Below are positions 17,211 through 26,739 of a stretch of DNA of 64,000 bases, piece after piece. The stretch spans positions 12,279-76,278 of the forward strand of contig URLM01000005.1 in the NCBI GenBank assembly GCA_900548775.1, in the 5' to 3' direction. The translations under genes were made by a program, and so were the position numbers. The notes under the pieces were generated by a model, which had not been told where the DNA came from, did no database searches, and worked only from the letters and a program-made list of their open reading frames with translations. This DNA is from an uncultured Olsenella sp. Its GTDB lineage: Bacteria > Actinomycetota > Coriobacteriia > Coriobacteriales > Atopobiaceae. Each line of letters starts with the position of its first letter. Positions within the stretch are counted from its first letter, which is position 1.

Positions 17211-18971
17211 CCTCTTGCGGTGACGGTCGTCCCTGATGATGCTCCGCGCAACCCAGACGCCCAGGATGAGCGCGGCAAGGTAGCCCACGAAGCCGATGAC
17301 GGGGATGCCAAAGATGACGGGCTGGATGCGCGCGTAGTAGACGACGGACGATCCGATGAAGAGGCCCGCCACCATGATGCTCATCGAGAGCCGGTTGGCG
17401 ATGTGGGCAAAGTCGTTGAGGGGGTCCTCGGTCCCGGCCACGTCGAGGTTGAGGCGCAGCTGACCGCGCGTGAGCATCTTCATGGCTAGGTCCGCCTGCG
17501 ACGCTGCGCCGAGAAGCCCGTGGGCGGCGCGGGTGCCCTCGCGCGCAAAGCCCTTGACCTCGTGCTTGATGAGGTCCTTGGGGACTGCGTGCGCCTTGAT
17601 GTGAGCCGTGATGATCTCGATGATCGACACGCCTGGGAGAAACTCGTCCACCACGCCTTCGAGCGTGACGAGGGAGCGCGCGAGCATGGTTACCGTGCCG
17701 GGCAGCTCGACGCCGTTCTTTCTCGCCATCGAGATGAGTGAGTTCACGAAGGCGCCCACGTCGAGGTCGGAAAGGTCCGCCTCGCCGTAGTCAGCGATGA
17801 TCATGTCAAGGTCGTCCAGCAGGTGGGCGTGGTCCACGGAAGACGTGTCGGAGATCGAGAAGCGCAGGAGCCCGTCTGCCAGGCCAGCCGAGTCACGAAG
17901 TGCAACCGCCTTCACCATGTCAGACATGGCCTTGCGGTCGTGCGACGAGAGGCGCCCCATGATGCCCAGGTCGATGTAGACGATCTGTCCACCGTGGATG
18001 ATGAGGTTTCCGGGATGCGGGTCCGCGTGGAAGAAGCCGTCGTCGATCATCTGGCGCGTGTAGTTGTCGACGAGCTTGGCACCAATTTCCTCGAGGCTGT
18101 AGCCGGCGGCAACGAGCTGTGCGGTCTTGTCGATGGGGATGCCCTCGATGTAGTCCATCACAACGACGTGCTTGGTGCAGAGCTTGGGATAGGGCTTCGG
18201 GCAGTCCACGAACTTGCAGTCGGCGTTGTTGCGCCTGAACTCCTCGAGGTTCCTGGCCTCCACGAGGAAGTCCGTCTCGTCCCTAAACGACTGCCACAGC
18301 TCGTCCACCACCGACTGCATGTCGAGGAACTGGCTCCCCGACATGAAGCGGTCCATGAAGCCCACGAGCGAGCGCATGATGGCAATGTCTTGTGCCATGG
18401 TCTCCTGGACGTGCGGCCGCTGGACCTTGATGGCGACCATCTCGCCCGTGACGAGACGGGCCTTGTGCACCTGCGCTACGGAGGCAGAGCCCAGGGGCAC
18501 GTCGTCGATGGCGTCGAAGAGGTCCTCGATCGGGGTCTCGTACTCGTCGCGCAAGGCCTTGAGCACCGTCTCGCGGTCCATGGGCTCCACGTCAGAGCGG
18601 AGCTTGGTAAGCTCGCGGCAGAAGCTCTCGGGCAGAATCTCGGAGCGCATCGAGAGGATCTGGCCCGCCTTCACGAAGGTGGGACCCAGCTCCTCGAGCA
18701 TGTGCCGCAGGCTCTTTGGCGTGAGGCCGTGGAAGATGTCATAGCGACGAACGATCGAGAGAATCTCGCGCACGCGTCTCATACGAGAGCTGCGCGAGGA
18801 CTCGTAGCCGTCAGACGTCTTGCTGCGACCACCAAAGAGGCCGATGGTCTGTGCGTCGTCGTCCTCGAAGCCCTCTTCGCTCACGCTCTTGTACCACGCG
18901 TCAAGGAGCTCGTCACTGGTGTGTGGCGAGCTCCCCATTGCGGCGTCACTTGTGTCGCGAACCTCCGGCAC
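17208..18971 (-). CDS. ABC1/UbiB/AarF-family atypical kinase
   Basis: Membrane-associated protein-kinase-like ATPase of 587 residues. Family marks are the KxGQ helix (FVKAGQILSMRSEILP), an alanine-rich loop in place of the P-loop glycines (PLGSASVAQVHKA), the catalytic FFHADPHPGN and the metal-binding DLGIMG. Two hydrophobic segments close the C terminus. The start is GTG with AAGGAG upstream. In aerobes UbiB supports ubiquinone synthesis; nothing here suggests quinone synthesis, so a role in isoprenoid-lipid handling is only inferred. It follows a phasin-like gene in the same operon. Confidence 0.9.
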   Translation of the reverse strand: MPEVRDTSDAAMGSSPHTSDELLDAWYKSVSEEGFEDDDAQTIGLFGGRSKTSDGYESSRSSRMRRVREILSIVRRYDIFHGLTPKSLRHMLEELGPTFVKAGQILSMRSEILPESFCRELTKLRSDVEPMDRETVLKALRDEYETPIEDLFDAIDDVPLGSASVAQVHKARLVTGEMVAIKVQRPHVQETMAQDIAIMRSLVGFMDRFMSGSQFLDMQSVVDELWQSFRDETDFLVEARNLEEFRRNNADCKFVDCPKPYPKLCTKHVVVMDYIEGIPIDKTAQLVAAGYSLEEIGAKLVDNYTRQMIDDGFFHADPHPGNLIIHGGQIVYIDLGIMGRLSSHDRKAMSDMVKAVALRDSAGLADGLLRFSISDTSSVDHAHLLDDLDMIIADYGEADLSDLDVGAFVNSLISMARKNGVELPGTVTMLARSLVTLEGVVDEFLPGVSIIEIITAHIKAHAVPKDLIKHEVKGFAREGTRAAHGLLGAASQADLAMKMLTRGQLRLNLDVAGTEDPLNDFAHIANRLSMSIMVAGLFIGSSVVYYARIQPVIFGIPVIGFVGYLAALILGVWVARSIIRDDRHRKR

Positions 18972-18976
18972 AGGTT

Positions 18977-19330
18977 CTACTCCTTGGCGTCACCGTCGTC
19001 GACCGGGGCGTCCTCGACGGAGTCTGGCTCAACGACGTCCTCGTCGAGGTCAGAGGCCATGGTGGCGACCTTCTTCGCGAAGTCCGCGCGCTCCTCTGGC
19101 GTCATTGCCGCCATCTTGGCGCGCAGCGCGGCGTCAGAGGTGTCGCCGACGACCTCCTTCGCCTTGCGGGTGAGCTCCTCGTTGATGGCCTTGCCCTGGG
19201 CGACGGTAAGTTCGCCCTTCTTGACGAAGCCGTCGATGACCTCCTGGGACTTCTCGGCGGTGGTGGCGACTGCGCCCACGCTTGCCAGGAAGACCTTGCG
19301 GAAGCCGTCTGTGATGTCGAAGTCTGCCAT
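18977..19330 (-). CDS. Small phasin-like helical protein
   Basis: 117 residues, largely amphipathic helix with a long acidic tail (DEDVVEPDSVEDAPVDDGDAKE). The pattern FRKVFLASVGAVATTAEKSQEVIDGFVKKGELT followed by GKAINEELTRKAKE matches the PhaF/phasin-like family. These proteins coat hydrophobic surfaces or membranes and often neighbour UbiB-family kinases. AAGGGAG precedes the ATG, and a short GC hairpin (19348-19365) lies in the leader. It ends 6 bases before the UbiB-like start, so the two are co-expressed. Confidence 0.75.
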   Translation of the reverse strand: MADFDITDGFRKVFLASVGAVATTAEKSQEVIDGFVKKGELTVAQGKAINEELTRKAKEVVGDTSDAALRAKMAAMTPEERADFAKKVATMASDLDEDVVEPDSVEDAPVDDGDAKE

Positions 19331-19459
19331 GATGTCTCCCTTCAGAAGCGGGACGTCCGTCCCGCGGCGGTGATGCTCTCTGTTCTACCCCACCCGTAGC
19401 AGCTGGTTACGCTGGGAACCCATTTTTCGGCGGGCGCCCGGGAGAGTGGGCCAAAGGGT

Positions 19460-20155
19460 CTAGCCCAGGAGAATGCCCCTGAGCTCTTCGACGGTCTCGG
19501 CAACCGCCACGGCGCCTGCGTCCCATAGCTCCTCTACTTCGCAGGTGTGTGCGTAGTGAACCCCCACGCAGGGGATTCCCACCTCCGTCGCTGCGGCGAC
19601 GTCATAGAACCTGTCGCCGACCATCACTGCGTCTGCGGCACCCAGGCCGGTCTGGTCCATGACGCGTACGATGGTCTTGGCCTTCGTGTCGTCGCCGTCC
19701 TTGAGCTTGCCCAGGTAGACGTCAAAGTGGGGCGCGAGGCCAGACTCCCGCATGCCGCGCTCGAGAAGCGCGGCGCGCTTCGAAGAGGCAACGCCCAGGA
19801 CCTTGCCGGCTTCACGAAGGGAGTCGGCGAGGTCGGCCATGCCGGGGATGGCAGGAAACGCCTCTGCGCCGAGCGTGTTGTAGATCGCCCGGTACTCGTC
19901 GGTGATCTGCTCCGCCTCTTCCGTCGAGAAGCCATAGACCAGCGAGAAGGCCTCGGGGAAGGGAGGTCCCACGATGCGCCTGAGGTCGCCCATGTCGGCG
20001 TCGGAGAGGCCGTGGGCACGGAGCACCGCGCGAGCCGTGGAAGTGATGCCCTCGATGGTGTTGGAGAGCGTGCCATCGAAGTCGAAGACGACGAGCTTTC
20101 GTCCGCTCACGTCCATCCCCCGACCGAACGGGGTCACCGTCTCACCCGTCACCAT
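19460..20155 (-). CDS. HAD-superfamily phosphatase (phosphoglycolate-phosphatase-like)
   Basis: 231-residue haloacid-dehalogenase-type phosphatase. The nucleophile motif is VVFDFDGTLSNT, the cap domain is helical (class C1), motif II lies in LGVASSKRAAL, and motif IV is VMVGDRFYDVAAA. ATG 20155 has GGAGG upstream; a later ATG at 20116 would also keep the whole catalytic domain. The substrate is a small sugar- or acid-phosphate that sequence alone cannot identify. Confidence 0.88.
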   Translation of the reverse strand: MVTGETVTPFGRGMDVSGRKLVVFDFDGTLSNTIEGITSTARAVLRAHGLSDADMGDLRRIVGPPFPEAFSLVYGFSTEEAEQITDEYRAIYNTLGAEAFPAIPGMADLADSLREAGKVLGVASSKRAALLERGMRESGLAPHFDVYLGKLKDGDDTKAKTIVRVMDQTGLGAADAVMVGDRFYDVAAATEVGIPCVGVHYAHTCEVEELWDAGAVAVAETVEELRGILLG

Positions 20156-20310
20156 TGACGTCCCTCCTCATTGACCTCCGGCGCTCACGCCTGTCACGCG
20201 AGAGTTTCCAAGCGTCTACGGTACCCGAAGCCAGCGGTGCCACGCGCTAGAATTTGCTTTGGGAGGCCCCCTGCCTTCCACTTGTATCAAGACCGCAACG
20301 AAGGAGCGAC

Positions 20311-21576
20311 ATGCGCGCAGAGCCGTTCGTGTGCTATAGGCCCCAGCCCGAGAGGGCGCAGGACTTCGCGTCACTGCCCTATGACGTCTTCACCAGGGAG
20401 GAGGCCCGCGAGGCGGTGGCGAGAAGACCGCACTCCTTCCTCGCGATCGACCGACCCGAGACCGCGTTCGACCCCTCTCACGACATGCATGCGCCAGACG
20501 TCTACGAGAAGGCGGCGAGCCTCCTCGCCGACCGCGTGACGGACGGCACCCTCGTTCGCGACGGAGAGCCCTGCTACTACCTGTACCGCCTCAGTGGAAA
20601 CGGTCACTCGCAGACGGGCATCGTTGCGGCCTTCTCCATCGATGACTACGAGACGGGCACCATCCGCCGTCACGAGTTCACGCGGCCGGTCGACGAGAAG
20701 GACCGCGCGGACCACATCGCCACGACGGGCTGCCAGACGGGCCCCGTCCTTCTCGCCTATCGCGATGACCCGACGCTTGAGACCATCGTCAACGCCGCTA
20801 CGACGGCGAACCCCCTGTACGACTTCACCGACGCGGAGGGGCTACGCGAGACCGTGTGGCGCGTGAGCAGGCCAGCCGCCGTGGATGCCCTACGCACGAT
20901 GCTCTCGCTCGTCCCGCGGGCCTACATCGCCGACGGGCACCACCGCGCAGCAGCGGCGGCACGCGTGCGCAAGGCGTTCCGCGACGCCCATGGCGCCACG
21001 TTGGGAGCACCGGGCACCGAGCCCTGCGACTTCCTCCTGGCGGTTCTTTTCCCCGAGAGCCAGCTCATGACCCTCCCTTACGACCGCGTCGTGGCGGACA
21101 CCGCAGGCCTAGCCCCTGATGCCCTTCTCGCGCGCCTCGCCGAGCAGGGCTTTTCCGTGGGCGACCCCCAGGGGGAGCCCATACGGCCGACGGACGCCCT
21201 CCACTACGGTCTTTACGTTGGCGGGGCTTGGCGCGAGCTTGCATGGCAGGGCGACGTTCCCCAGACGGCCGTGGGCAAGCTTGACGTCTCCGTCCTCCAG
21301 GACCAGGCGCTTAGCCCCATCCTGGGCATCACCGACCCCGGCCGCGACCCGCGCATTCGCTTTGTGGGAGGCCAGGCGGACGCCAACGCCCTCGAGCCGC
21401 TTGCCGGCGATGCCGGCCTTGCGTTCGCCCTGAGGGCGACCCCGGTGGCAGACATGATGGCCGTAGCCGACGAGGAGGGCATCATGCCGCCCAAGTCCAC
21501 CTGGTTTGAGCCAAAGCTCAGGAGCGGGCTCTTTATCAGGCCGATTCGGACGAAATCGGCCGAACAAGAGGCTTAG
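20311..21576 (+). CDS. DUF1015-family protein
   Basis: 421-residue conserved protein of unknown function. Family marks are SLPYDVFTREEAREA near the N terminus, SFLAIDRPE, and the conserved YIADGHHRAAAA in the middle. ATG 20311 follows AAGGAGCGAC. The C-terminal coding end contains an inverted repeat GGCCGATT/AATCGGCC (21541-21563) that could fold in the mRNA. Homologues often sit near serine or pyruvate metabolism genes, but there is no such context here. Confidence 0.88.
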   Translation: MRAEPFVCYRPQPERAQDFASLPYDVFTREEAREAVARRPHSFLAIDRPETAFDPSHDMHAPDVYEKAASLLADRVTDGTLVRDGEPCYYLYRLSGNGHSQTGIVAAFSIDDYETGTIRRHEFTRPVDEKDRADHIATTGCQTGPVLLAYRDDPTLETIVNAATTANPLYDFTDAEGLRETVWRVSRPAAVDALRTMLSLVPRAYIADGHHRAAAAARVRKAFRDAHGATLGAPGTEPCDFLLAVLFPESQLMTLPYDRVVADTAGLAPDALLARLAEQGFSVGDPQGEPIRPTDALHYGLYVGGAWRELAWQGDVPQTAVGKLDVSVLQDQALSPILGITDPGRDPRIRFVGGQADANALEPLAGDAGLAFALRATPVADMMAVADEEGIMPPKSTWFEPKLRSGLFIRPIRTKSAEQEA

Positions 21577-21692
21577 GGCGGCCCAAGCCGGCCCGATGGT
21601 TGTCTCACGGGTAGCATTTCTGCGTCATGGGTATAAGAGAAGCTCAGGGTTCGCCCAAGCCAGGCGGTCCACATTCAACAGGGAGGTGCTGC

Positions 21693-24041
21693 ATGGAGGA
21701 GACAGACGACGAGCGTTGGCCACACTGGGCGCGGGACTTCACGCAGGCACTCTCTCATGCGTTTGGGCGTGACGGAGTTCCTGCAACCCATCCATCCACG
21801 ACCCCGGGGCTGCCCCAGGCCAAGCTGGCCAACCACAGCCTTGGGGCACAGTACGCCGCCACAGTCGATGCGGCACGCACGCGTGTGACGTCGACCCTCG
21901 ACATCGACGTTCTCTCCCAGCGGCTCATGGCCTCCGACGACCCGCTCTCTGACCTTGGTCTTGTGGTGGCGGACATCCGCGCGCGCCAGAGCCGCGACAA
22001 GGACGGAAACGGTGGGACCATCATCGTGCCGCACCCCAAAGATGACGGCACGCTCCCGCCATCCAACCTCGAGGTGTTCCTCGCCGATGCGCTTGACGAC
22101 GCGGGTCTTCCTGCGGCAGACGTGTCCATGCCCTCCGTCACCGTTGTTCGTCCTCACACCTCCCGGCTCTTCTACCTACGTGTGAATGATCCTGAGCTTA
22201 GCTATGCGGCCAAGCTCAGAGTTCTGGGCATCGAGGCGGCGCTCAACGCGGCACTTCTCGCATCAACGTTCTTCGAGGATGCGGACGACATCCCCATAGA
22301 CGAGCTTGTGCGCTTCAGGCAGCGTGTCGCTTCCTCAGTCACCTCCCAGGTTCCCACCATCGCCGACGGGCTCCCCATTCGCGAGGAGGAGCGCCCAGAT
22401 GGCGAGTGGGCGGTTCGCAAGGGCATCTCAACGGGCATCGAGCACTTCCAGGTGCCCTATCGCCTCTCGGCCAGCTTTCGAACAAACGTTGCTGACGGTG
22501 ACGTTGCCTTTGTCGTAGACCTTACCCCTCCCTCGCTCATGCCCGCGCACATGTGGGTCGAGGGTGTTGGAGCAGTGCCCTCTACGCCAGAGATGCGCCG
22601 CCACGCTGCGACGGACTATAACCTCCGCATTGGGATGCTGCTTGCGGCGTGCGCGTTTCGCTGCAGCACCCACGTGAAGCGGGTGTGGGTCTCGGGCTGC
22701 GTCGACACGCCGCAATCGCACTGCTGCTACTTCTCCGTGTGCTTTGACCGCGAGGGATTCTCGGGCATCCCCCTCACGGGGAGCTTCGACCCGGTTCAGG
22801 TCTATCGTGGCTTCGACGCGACAATCGCGGAGCAAGACGGGCAGCTCTCCCCTGTGCGGCAGGGATTCTCCCTCGAGGACGAGCGCTTCTGCCCAGCACG
22901 CCGCTACGAACCAGTCGAGCTCTTCCAGCGCATCCTTCCCGACCCCTTTGCGAAGGCACTGGGGGCAGGCTGCGTGAATCAACTCGGAATCGTCGAGGAG
23001 TGCGAGAGGGTCGAGGTCGCGTCCCAGATCGCGCGGCAGGTCACCTCCTCCACCGAAGAGAACGTCCGGATGATCCTCGAGCTTGCGGGAATGGACAACG
23101 ACGTCACCGTCCGAGAGGCAGCACTGCGCTGCGTGGGCAAGCTCATCGACGGGACCATCGCCGAAGGCGACCCGCAGGCAATCGAGAACGAGTTCGTGAA
23201 CGGCGACGCACTCACCGTAGCGGTCGAGGATGCCAAGGGGCTGCTTGCCCAGAAGGATGCAGCTGGGGCTCTCTCGAACGTTCTGAAGGCGCTCGAGCCC
23301 CTGGAGAGCGAGCGTGTGTACGAGGACACTGCGACGGTCGAGTGGCGCGCGTTTGGCAGCTATGTCGACCGCGTCCTCTACAACCGCCTGCTCTGGGACG
23401 GCTCGCATGAGACCAAGCTCGCGCCCGACGCCTACCTCGAGGCACAGCTCGTTGCCTCGGTGTCAGCACTTGCCGCGGGAAACGTGCCCGTGGCGACCGC
23501 ACGGGCGAGACGGGCGGTAGAGATCGCTCCCCTGAGCATCCACTCTCGGCTCCAGCTTGCACAGTGCCTCGAGGCGAACGGCAGCGTCGACGAGGCGACA
23601 GCAGAGGTCGAGCATCTCCTGGAGCTTGCCCACGACCCCGAGGGTGTGGGGCTCGGCTACTTCCGCATGGCCGCCTATGAGTGGAGCCGCCAGGACTTCC
23701 GCGCGGCACGGGCATGCTATCAGCGCGCCCTCTCGTTCATGCCGGGCGTGGCATCACAGATGGCATCGCAGCTTTCGGCCATCGTGCTTCAGCTGCAGGG
23801 CGCCGCCACCACGAGCGACCCGCTCACTGAGGAGCAGGTCCGGGCAACGCTCGCCGCGAGGGACATCGCGATTGCGCCAACCGAGAAAGTGACGGACGTC
23901 TTCTTCGAGGCAATGCGCGCGGCACTCGACGCAGAGATTTTCCCCGTTGCGAGGGAGTTCATGACCGTCCTCGGGCTCATGACGCACGATGACGTGTACT
24001 ACGGGATGCTTCGCTCGGTCGAGGACGAGCCGGACAGGTAG
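21693..24041 (+). CDS. Large TPR-containing protein of unknown function
   Basis: 782 residues, no signal peptide or membrane segment. The first 500 residues have no motif I recognise. From about residue 510 the chain turns helical with tetratricopeptide-like repeats (VEDAKGLLAQKDAAGALSNV; ATARARRAVEIAPLSIHSRL; GYFRMAAYEWSRQDFRAARA). A cysteine-rich stretch (AACAFRCSTHVKRVWVSGCVD, near residue 330) stands out. GGGAGG precedes ATG 21693; an in-frame ATG at 21627 is less likely. It is alone on its strand, ending in a terminator. TPRs suggest a scaffold or partner-binding role. Confidence 0.7.
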   Translation: MEETDDERWPHWARDFTQALSHAFGRDGVPATHPSTTPGLPQAKLANHSLGAQYAATVDAARTRVTSTLDIDVLSQRLMASDDPLSDLGLVVADIRARQSRDKDGNGGTIIVPHPKDDGTLPPSNLEVFLADALDDAGLPAADVSMPSVTVVRPHTSRLFYLRVNDPELSYAAKLRVLGIEAALNAALLASTFFEDADDIPIDELVRFRQRVASSVTSQVPTIADGLPIREEERPDGEWAVRKGISTGIEHFQVPYRLSASFRTNVADGDVAFVVDLTPPSLMPAHMWVEGVGAVPSTPEMRRHAATDYNLRIGMLLAACAFRCSTHVKRVWVSGCVDTPQSHCCYFSVCFDREGFSGIPLTGSFDPVQVYRGFDATIAEQDGQLSPVRQGFSLEDERFCPARRYEPVELFQRILPDPFAKALGAGCVNQLGIVEECERVEVASQIARQVTSSTEENVRMILELAGMDNDVTVREAALRCVGKLIDGTIAEGDPQAIENEFVNGDALTVAVEDAKGLLAQKDAAGALSNVLKALEPLESERVYEDTATVEWRAFGSYVDRVLYNRLLWDGSHETKLAPDAYLEAQLVASVSALAAGNVPVATARARRAVEIAPLSIHSRLQLAQCLEANGSVDEATAEVEHLLELAHDPEGVGLGYFRMAAYEWSRQDFRAARACYQRALSFMPGVASQMASQLSAIVLQLQGAATTSDPLTEEQVRATLAARDIAIAPTEKVTDVFFEAMRAALDAEIFPVAREFMTVLGLMTHDDVYYGMLRSVEDEPDR

Positions 24042-24065
24042 ATTCTACCAAGCGAGAGACACGAG

Positions 24066-24101
24066 AAAGGGGCTTCGCACTACACGTGCAAAGCCCCTTT
24101 T
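24066..24101. terminator. Bidirectional terminator between convergent genes
   Basis: A stem of about 15 pairs, AAAGGGGCTTCGCAC (24066-24080) with GTGCAAAGCCCCTTT (24086-24100), one mismatch and a 5-base loop. It is flanked by A and T runs so that it works on both strands. It separates the TPR gene from the convergent autolysin gene. Confidence 0.85.
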
Positions 24102-24121
24102 GATGCGTCGAAGTACCCTGC

Positions 24122-26653
24122 CTACAGCCTGTTCAGGATTGCCTTGATGCTGTTGGCGTAGGAAGCATTACTTGCCCATGTGCCACTCAAGCCTTCAACC
24201 GTATACGACCTGCCGAATAGCCACGTGCCGTAGCGCGGATCATAGGTTTTGGATGAGAGGGGCGCCTTTCCAGCGTATGCCCGAAGGTGCTGGGCCTGGG
24301 CAAGGAATCCGATGCGAATGGCATCCGAACCATATGAGCTGAAGTCCGCCCCCGGATTGCCCTGTCCCGTAGCTCCTAGACCACAGAAGTTGCACTGCCC
24401 GATCTTGACGTCTCCCCCAAACTGGAGGTAGCCCGTCTCGACCATTGCCTGAGCATAGATGACCTCCGGTCGAACGCCCTCGGCAACCGCCGCCTCCCAA
24501 AGCCTGTCGATAAACTCCTCGACCGTCGAGGCACCGTATGCGTAATACACGTCGGAGGGAAACACCGCGTTGCGTACCTTAAGGCCAGCCTTGAGGTCGC
24601 TCACGAGCTGTGACTTCTTGACCTGAGGTTCGCCAAGGATTGGCGTAGTCTCAACGACCTCGACCGTGGTGGACTTGGTCTCCCTCGTGCCGTCGGCGCT
24701 CACGACGTCCACGTACAGCGTGTACGTGCCTGCCTTAGTGGGCGTGAAGGAACCGCTGGTCTCGCTGGTGTCGGAGCCGGTCGAGAGGACCGTGGATCCC
24801 CACTCGCCCTTCGCCCAAGAGCCCTCGTAGGACCATACGTAGTTGTACGTGAGGCCAGACGTATCGCCGGACACGTCAGCGGAGAAGTTGACGGGGTATC
24901 CCCTGGCAGGAGCCGTGGTCTTGACCTTGACGCCGTTGTAGGCATGGGCGGCATTAGCCACCTTAGCCACCTCGACGGTGGTGGACTTGGTCTCCCGCGT
25001 GCCGTCGGCGCTCACGACGTCCACGTACAGCGTGTACGTGCCTACCTTAGTGGGCGTGAAGGAACCGCTGGTCTCGCTGGTGTCGGAGCCCGTCGAGAGG
25101 ACCGTGGAGCCCCACTCGCCCTTAGCCCAGGAGCTGGCGAGCTGCCAGACGTAGTTGTATTTGAGGCCGGAGGTGCCTCCAGAAACGTTGGCGGAGAAGG
25201 TCACGGGACTGCCAGCGGTGGGCGATGCGGTGGAGACGGTGACGCCGTTATAGACGTATCCATCCTTCACCTCAACGGTGGTGGACTTGGTCGTTCTCGT
25301 TCCGTCGGGATCCACGACGTCAACGTAGAGGTTGTAGGTGCCGGCCTTGGTGGGCGTGAACGAGCCCGTGGTCGACGAGGTGTCAGAGCCGGTGGAGAGG
25401 ACCGTGGAGCCCCACTCGCCCTTCTTCCAGGAGCCCTCGTAGGACCAGACGTAGTTGTACGTGAGACCGGAGGTCTGGCCCACAACGTTGGCTGAGAAGT
25501 TCACGGCATCTCCCGCAACAGGCATGTCTGTGGTGACCTTGACGCCCCTATACCCATAGCCGCTCTTGACGTTGACGGTTACCATGCGCGTGGTCTTTGA
25601 CGTCCCGTTGGAGCAAACGTCGACGAACAGCCAGTACGTGCCCGGCTCCGTTGGCGTGAAGGTACCGGAGGCGGAAGTGGTCATGGAACCCGTACTCTTC
25701 ACCGTGGAGCCCCACGAGGACCAGTCCGGCTTTGCCCACACGTAGTTGTAGGTGAGGTTCTCCCCCACGCCCATGAGCTTGGGCGAGTAGGTCACCGTCT
25801 CCCCCACATAGGCCTCGGTGGTCGAGACGTTGATGCCCGAGACGCTCCACCAGGTGTTGGAGCTGTAGAACTGGTTGTAGATGGCGGCTCCATCCGCCCT
25901 GCCAAAGCTCGCGAGGTAGTTGTCGTTCGAGAGCTTTGCCGCATCAGACGTGCCATCGATGAAGCCGTGCTCGATGATGACGCCCAGGATGCCGGCCTTC
26001 CTCGCATAGCGGGTGATTCCGTAGTAGTCAGCAACGGAACCGTCCTCATAGTACGAGGAATCCCAGTCCCTTGTGATGATTCCGGCGCCGTGGATGGTAA
26101 GTCCCGTGGATTTAAGCCCCGAGAGCACGAGAGCGGAAAGCGACTGCCCCGCGTAGTACAGGTCCTGGTTGTAGCTCGAGGAGTTGGTGGACTCCACCTC
26201 GGCACCACGGCCACCGCCAGCATTGATGTGAATGGAGACGATGGCGCAGCAGTTATTCTCGACGGCGCGCTGCACGCGTCCGGCAACAGAAACGTACTCG
26301 TACTGCCCTCGCGTGAGGTACACCGTGACGCCGCGGGACTCGAGGTAATCCTTGCAAGCATTCGCGATCTTCCAGGTGAGGTCGGACTCCTTCATGCCAT
26401 TTGCATTGGCACCTGAATCCCACCCACCATGACCTGGGTCGATGGCGATTGGCCTCCCCGTCTGCTTTGCCACTGAGAGCGCCTGGGACATGTTCGAGTA
26501 CGAGGAGAGCGAGCCGTCTGGGCTTGCGGTGGTGTAGGTGGTGGTTGCCGCCTTCGCAGTAGAGGGAGCCAAGGCGAGCGCGAGCGCCACGCCAATCGCA
26601 AGAGCCACACTACTTAGCAGAAGAACCGAAAACCGCTGCTTCGTTTTAGCCAT
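24122..26653 (-). CDS. Secreted two-enzyme autolysin: amidase, four Ig-like repeats, glucosaminidase
   Basis: 843 residues. A signal peptide (1-36, cut after AKA) precedes an N-acetylmuramoyl-L-alanine amidase_3 domain (about 66-262; IDPGHGGWDSG, zinc ligands His75, Glu89, His142, catalytic Glu228). Four beta-rich repeats of about 95 residues follow (about 270-660; TYNYVW, WGSTV.STGS, TFTPT..GTY, VDV). The C-terminal 165 residues are a lysozyme-like glucosaminidase (VRPEVIYAQAMVETGYLQFGG). Cutting both peptide and glycan bonds suits cell separation or wall turnover. The start has GGAG upstream. No wall anchor is visible, so repeats may hold it at the surface. Confidence 0.9.
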   Translation of the reverse strand: MAKTKQRFSVLLLSSVALAIGVALALALAPSTAKAATTTYTTASPDGSLSSYSNMSQALSVAKQTGRPIAIDPGHGGWDSGANANGMKESDLTWKIANACKDYLESRGVTVYLTRGQYEYVSVAGRVQRAVENNCCAIVSIHINAGGGRGAEVESTNSSSYNQDLYYAGQSLSALVLSGLKSTGLTIHGAGIITRDWDSSYYEDGSVADYYGITRYARKAGILGVIIEHGFIDGTSDAAKLSNDNYLASFGRADGAAIYNQFYSSNTWWSVSGINVSTTEAYVGETVTYSPKLMGVGENLTYNYVWAKPDWSSWGSTVKSTGSMTTSASGTFTPTEPGTYWLFVDVCSNGTSKTTRMVTVNVKSGYGYRGVKVTTDMPVAGDAVNFSANVVGQTSGLTYNYVWSYEGSWKKGEWGSTVLSTGSDTSSTTGSFTPTKAGTYNLYVDVVDPDGTRTTKSTTVEVKDGYVYNGVTVSTASPTAGSPVTFSANVSGGTSGLKYNYVWQLASSWAKGEWGSTVLSTGSDTSETSGSFTPTKVGTYTLYVDVVSADGTRETKSTTVEVAKVANAAHAYNGVKVKTTAPARGYPVNFSADVSGDTSGLTYNYVWSYEGSWAKGEWGSTVLSTGSDTSETSGSFTPTKAGTYTLYVDVVSADGTRETKSTTVEVVETTPILGEPQVKKSQLVSDLKAGLKVRNAVFPSDVYYAYGASTVEEFIDRLWEAAVAEGVRPEVIYAQAMVETGYLQFGGDVKIGQCNFCGLGATGQGNPGADFSSYGSDAIRIGFLAQAQHLRAYAGKAPLSSKTYDPRYGTWLFGRSYTVEGLSGTWASNASYANSIKAILNRL
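24661..25860 (-). repeat. Tandem about 300-bp coding repeats in the autolysin gene
   Basis: Four in-frame repeats encode the Ig-like modules. The two nearest the glucosaminidase end (about 24665-24815 and 24975-25125) differ at only a few bases over 150 bp, while the outermost repeat (25565-25860) is clearly diverged. This points to recent duplication or gene conversion inside the array. Confidence 0.85.
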
Positions 26654-26739
26654 GATTCTCCAACGACGAATGACAATGCTCTTAAGTCTGACATAGAATC
26701 GATATTCAGAAACTGAGCATCCCAGATAATCAGCGAAAG

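Noticed and set aside
26684..26712. Operator at the GAATCGATATTC-like sequence between autolysin and HAD genes
   Set aside because: It is not a true palindrome and does not align with a convincing promoter.
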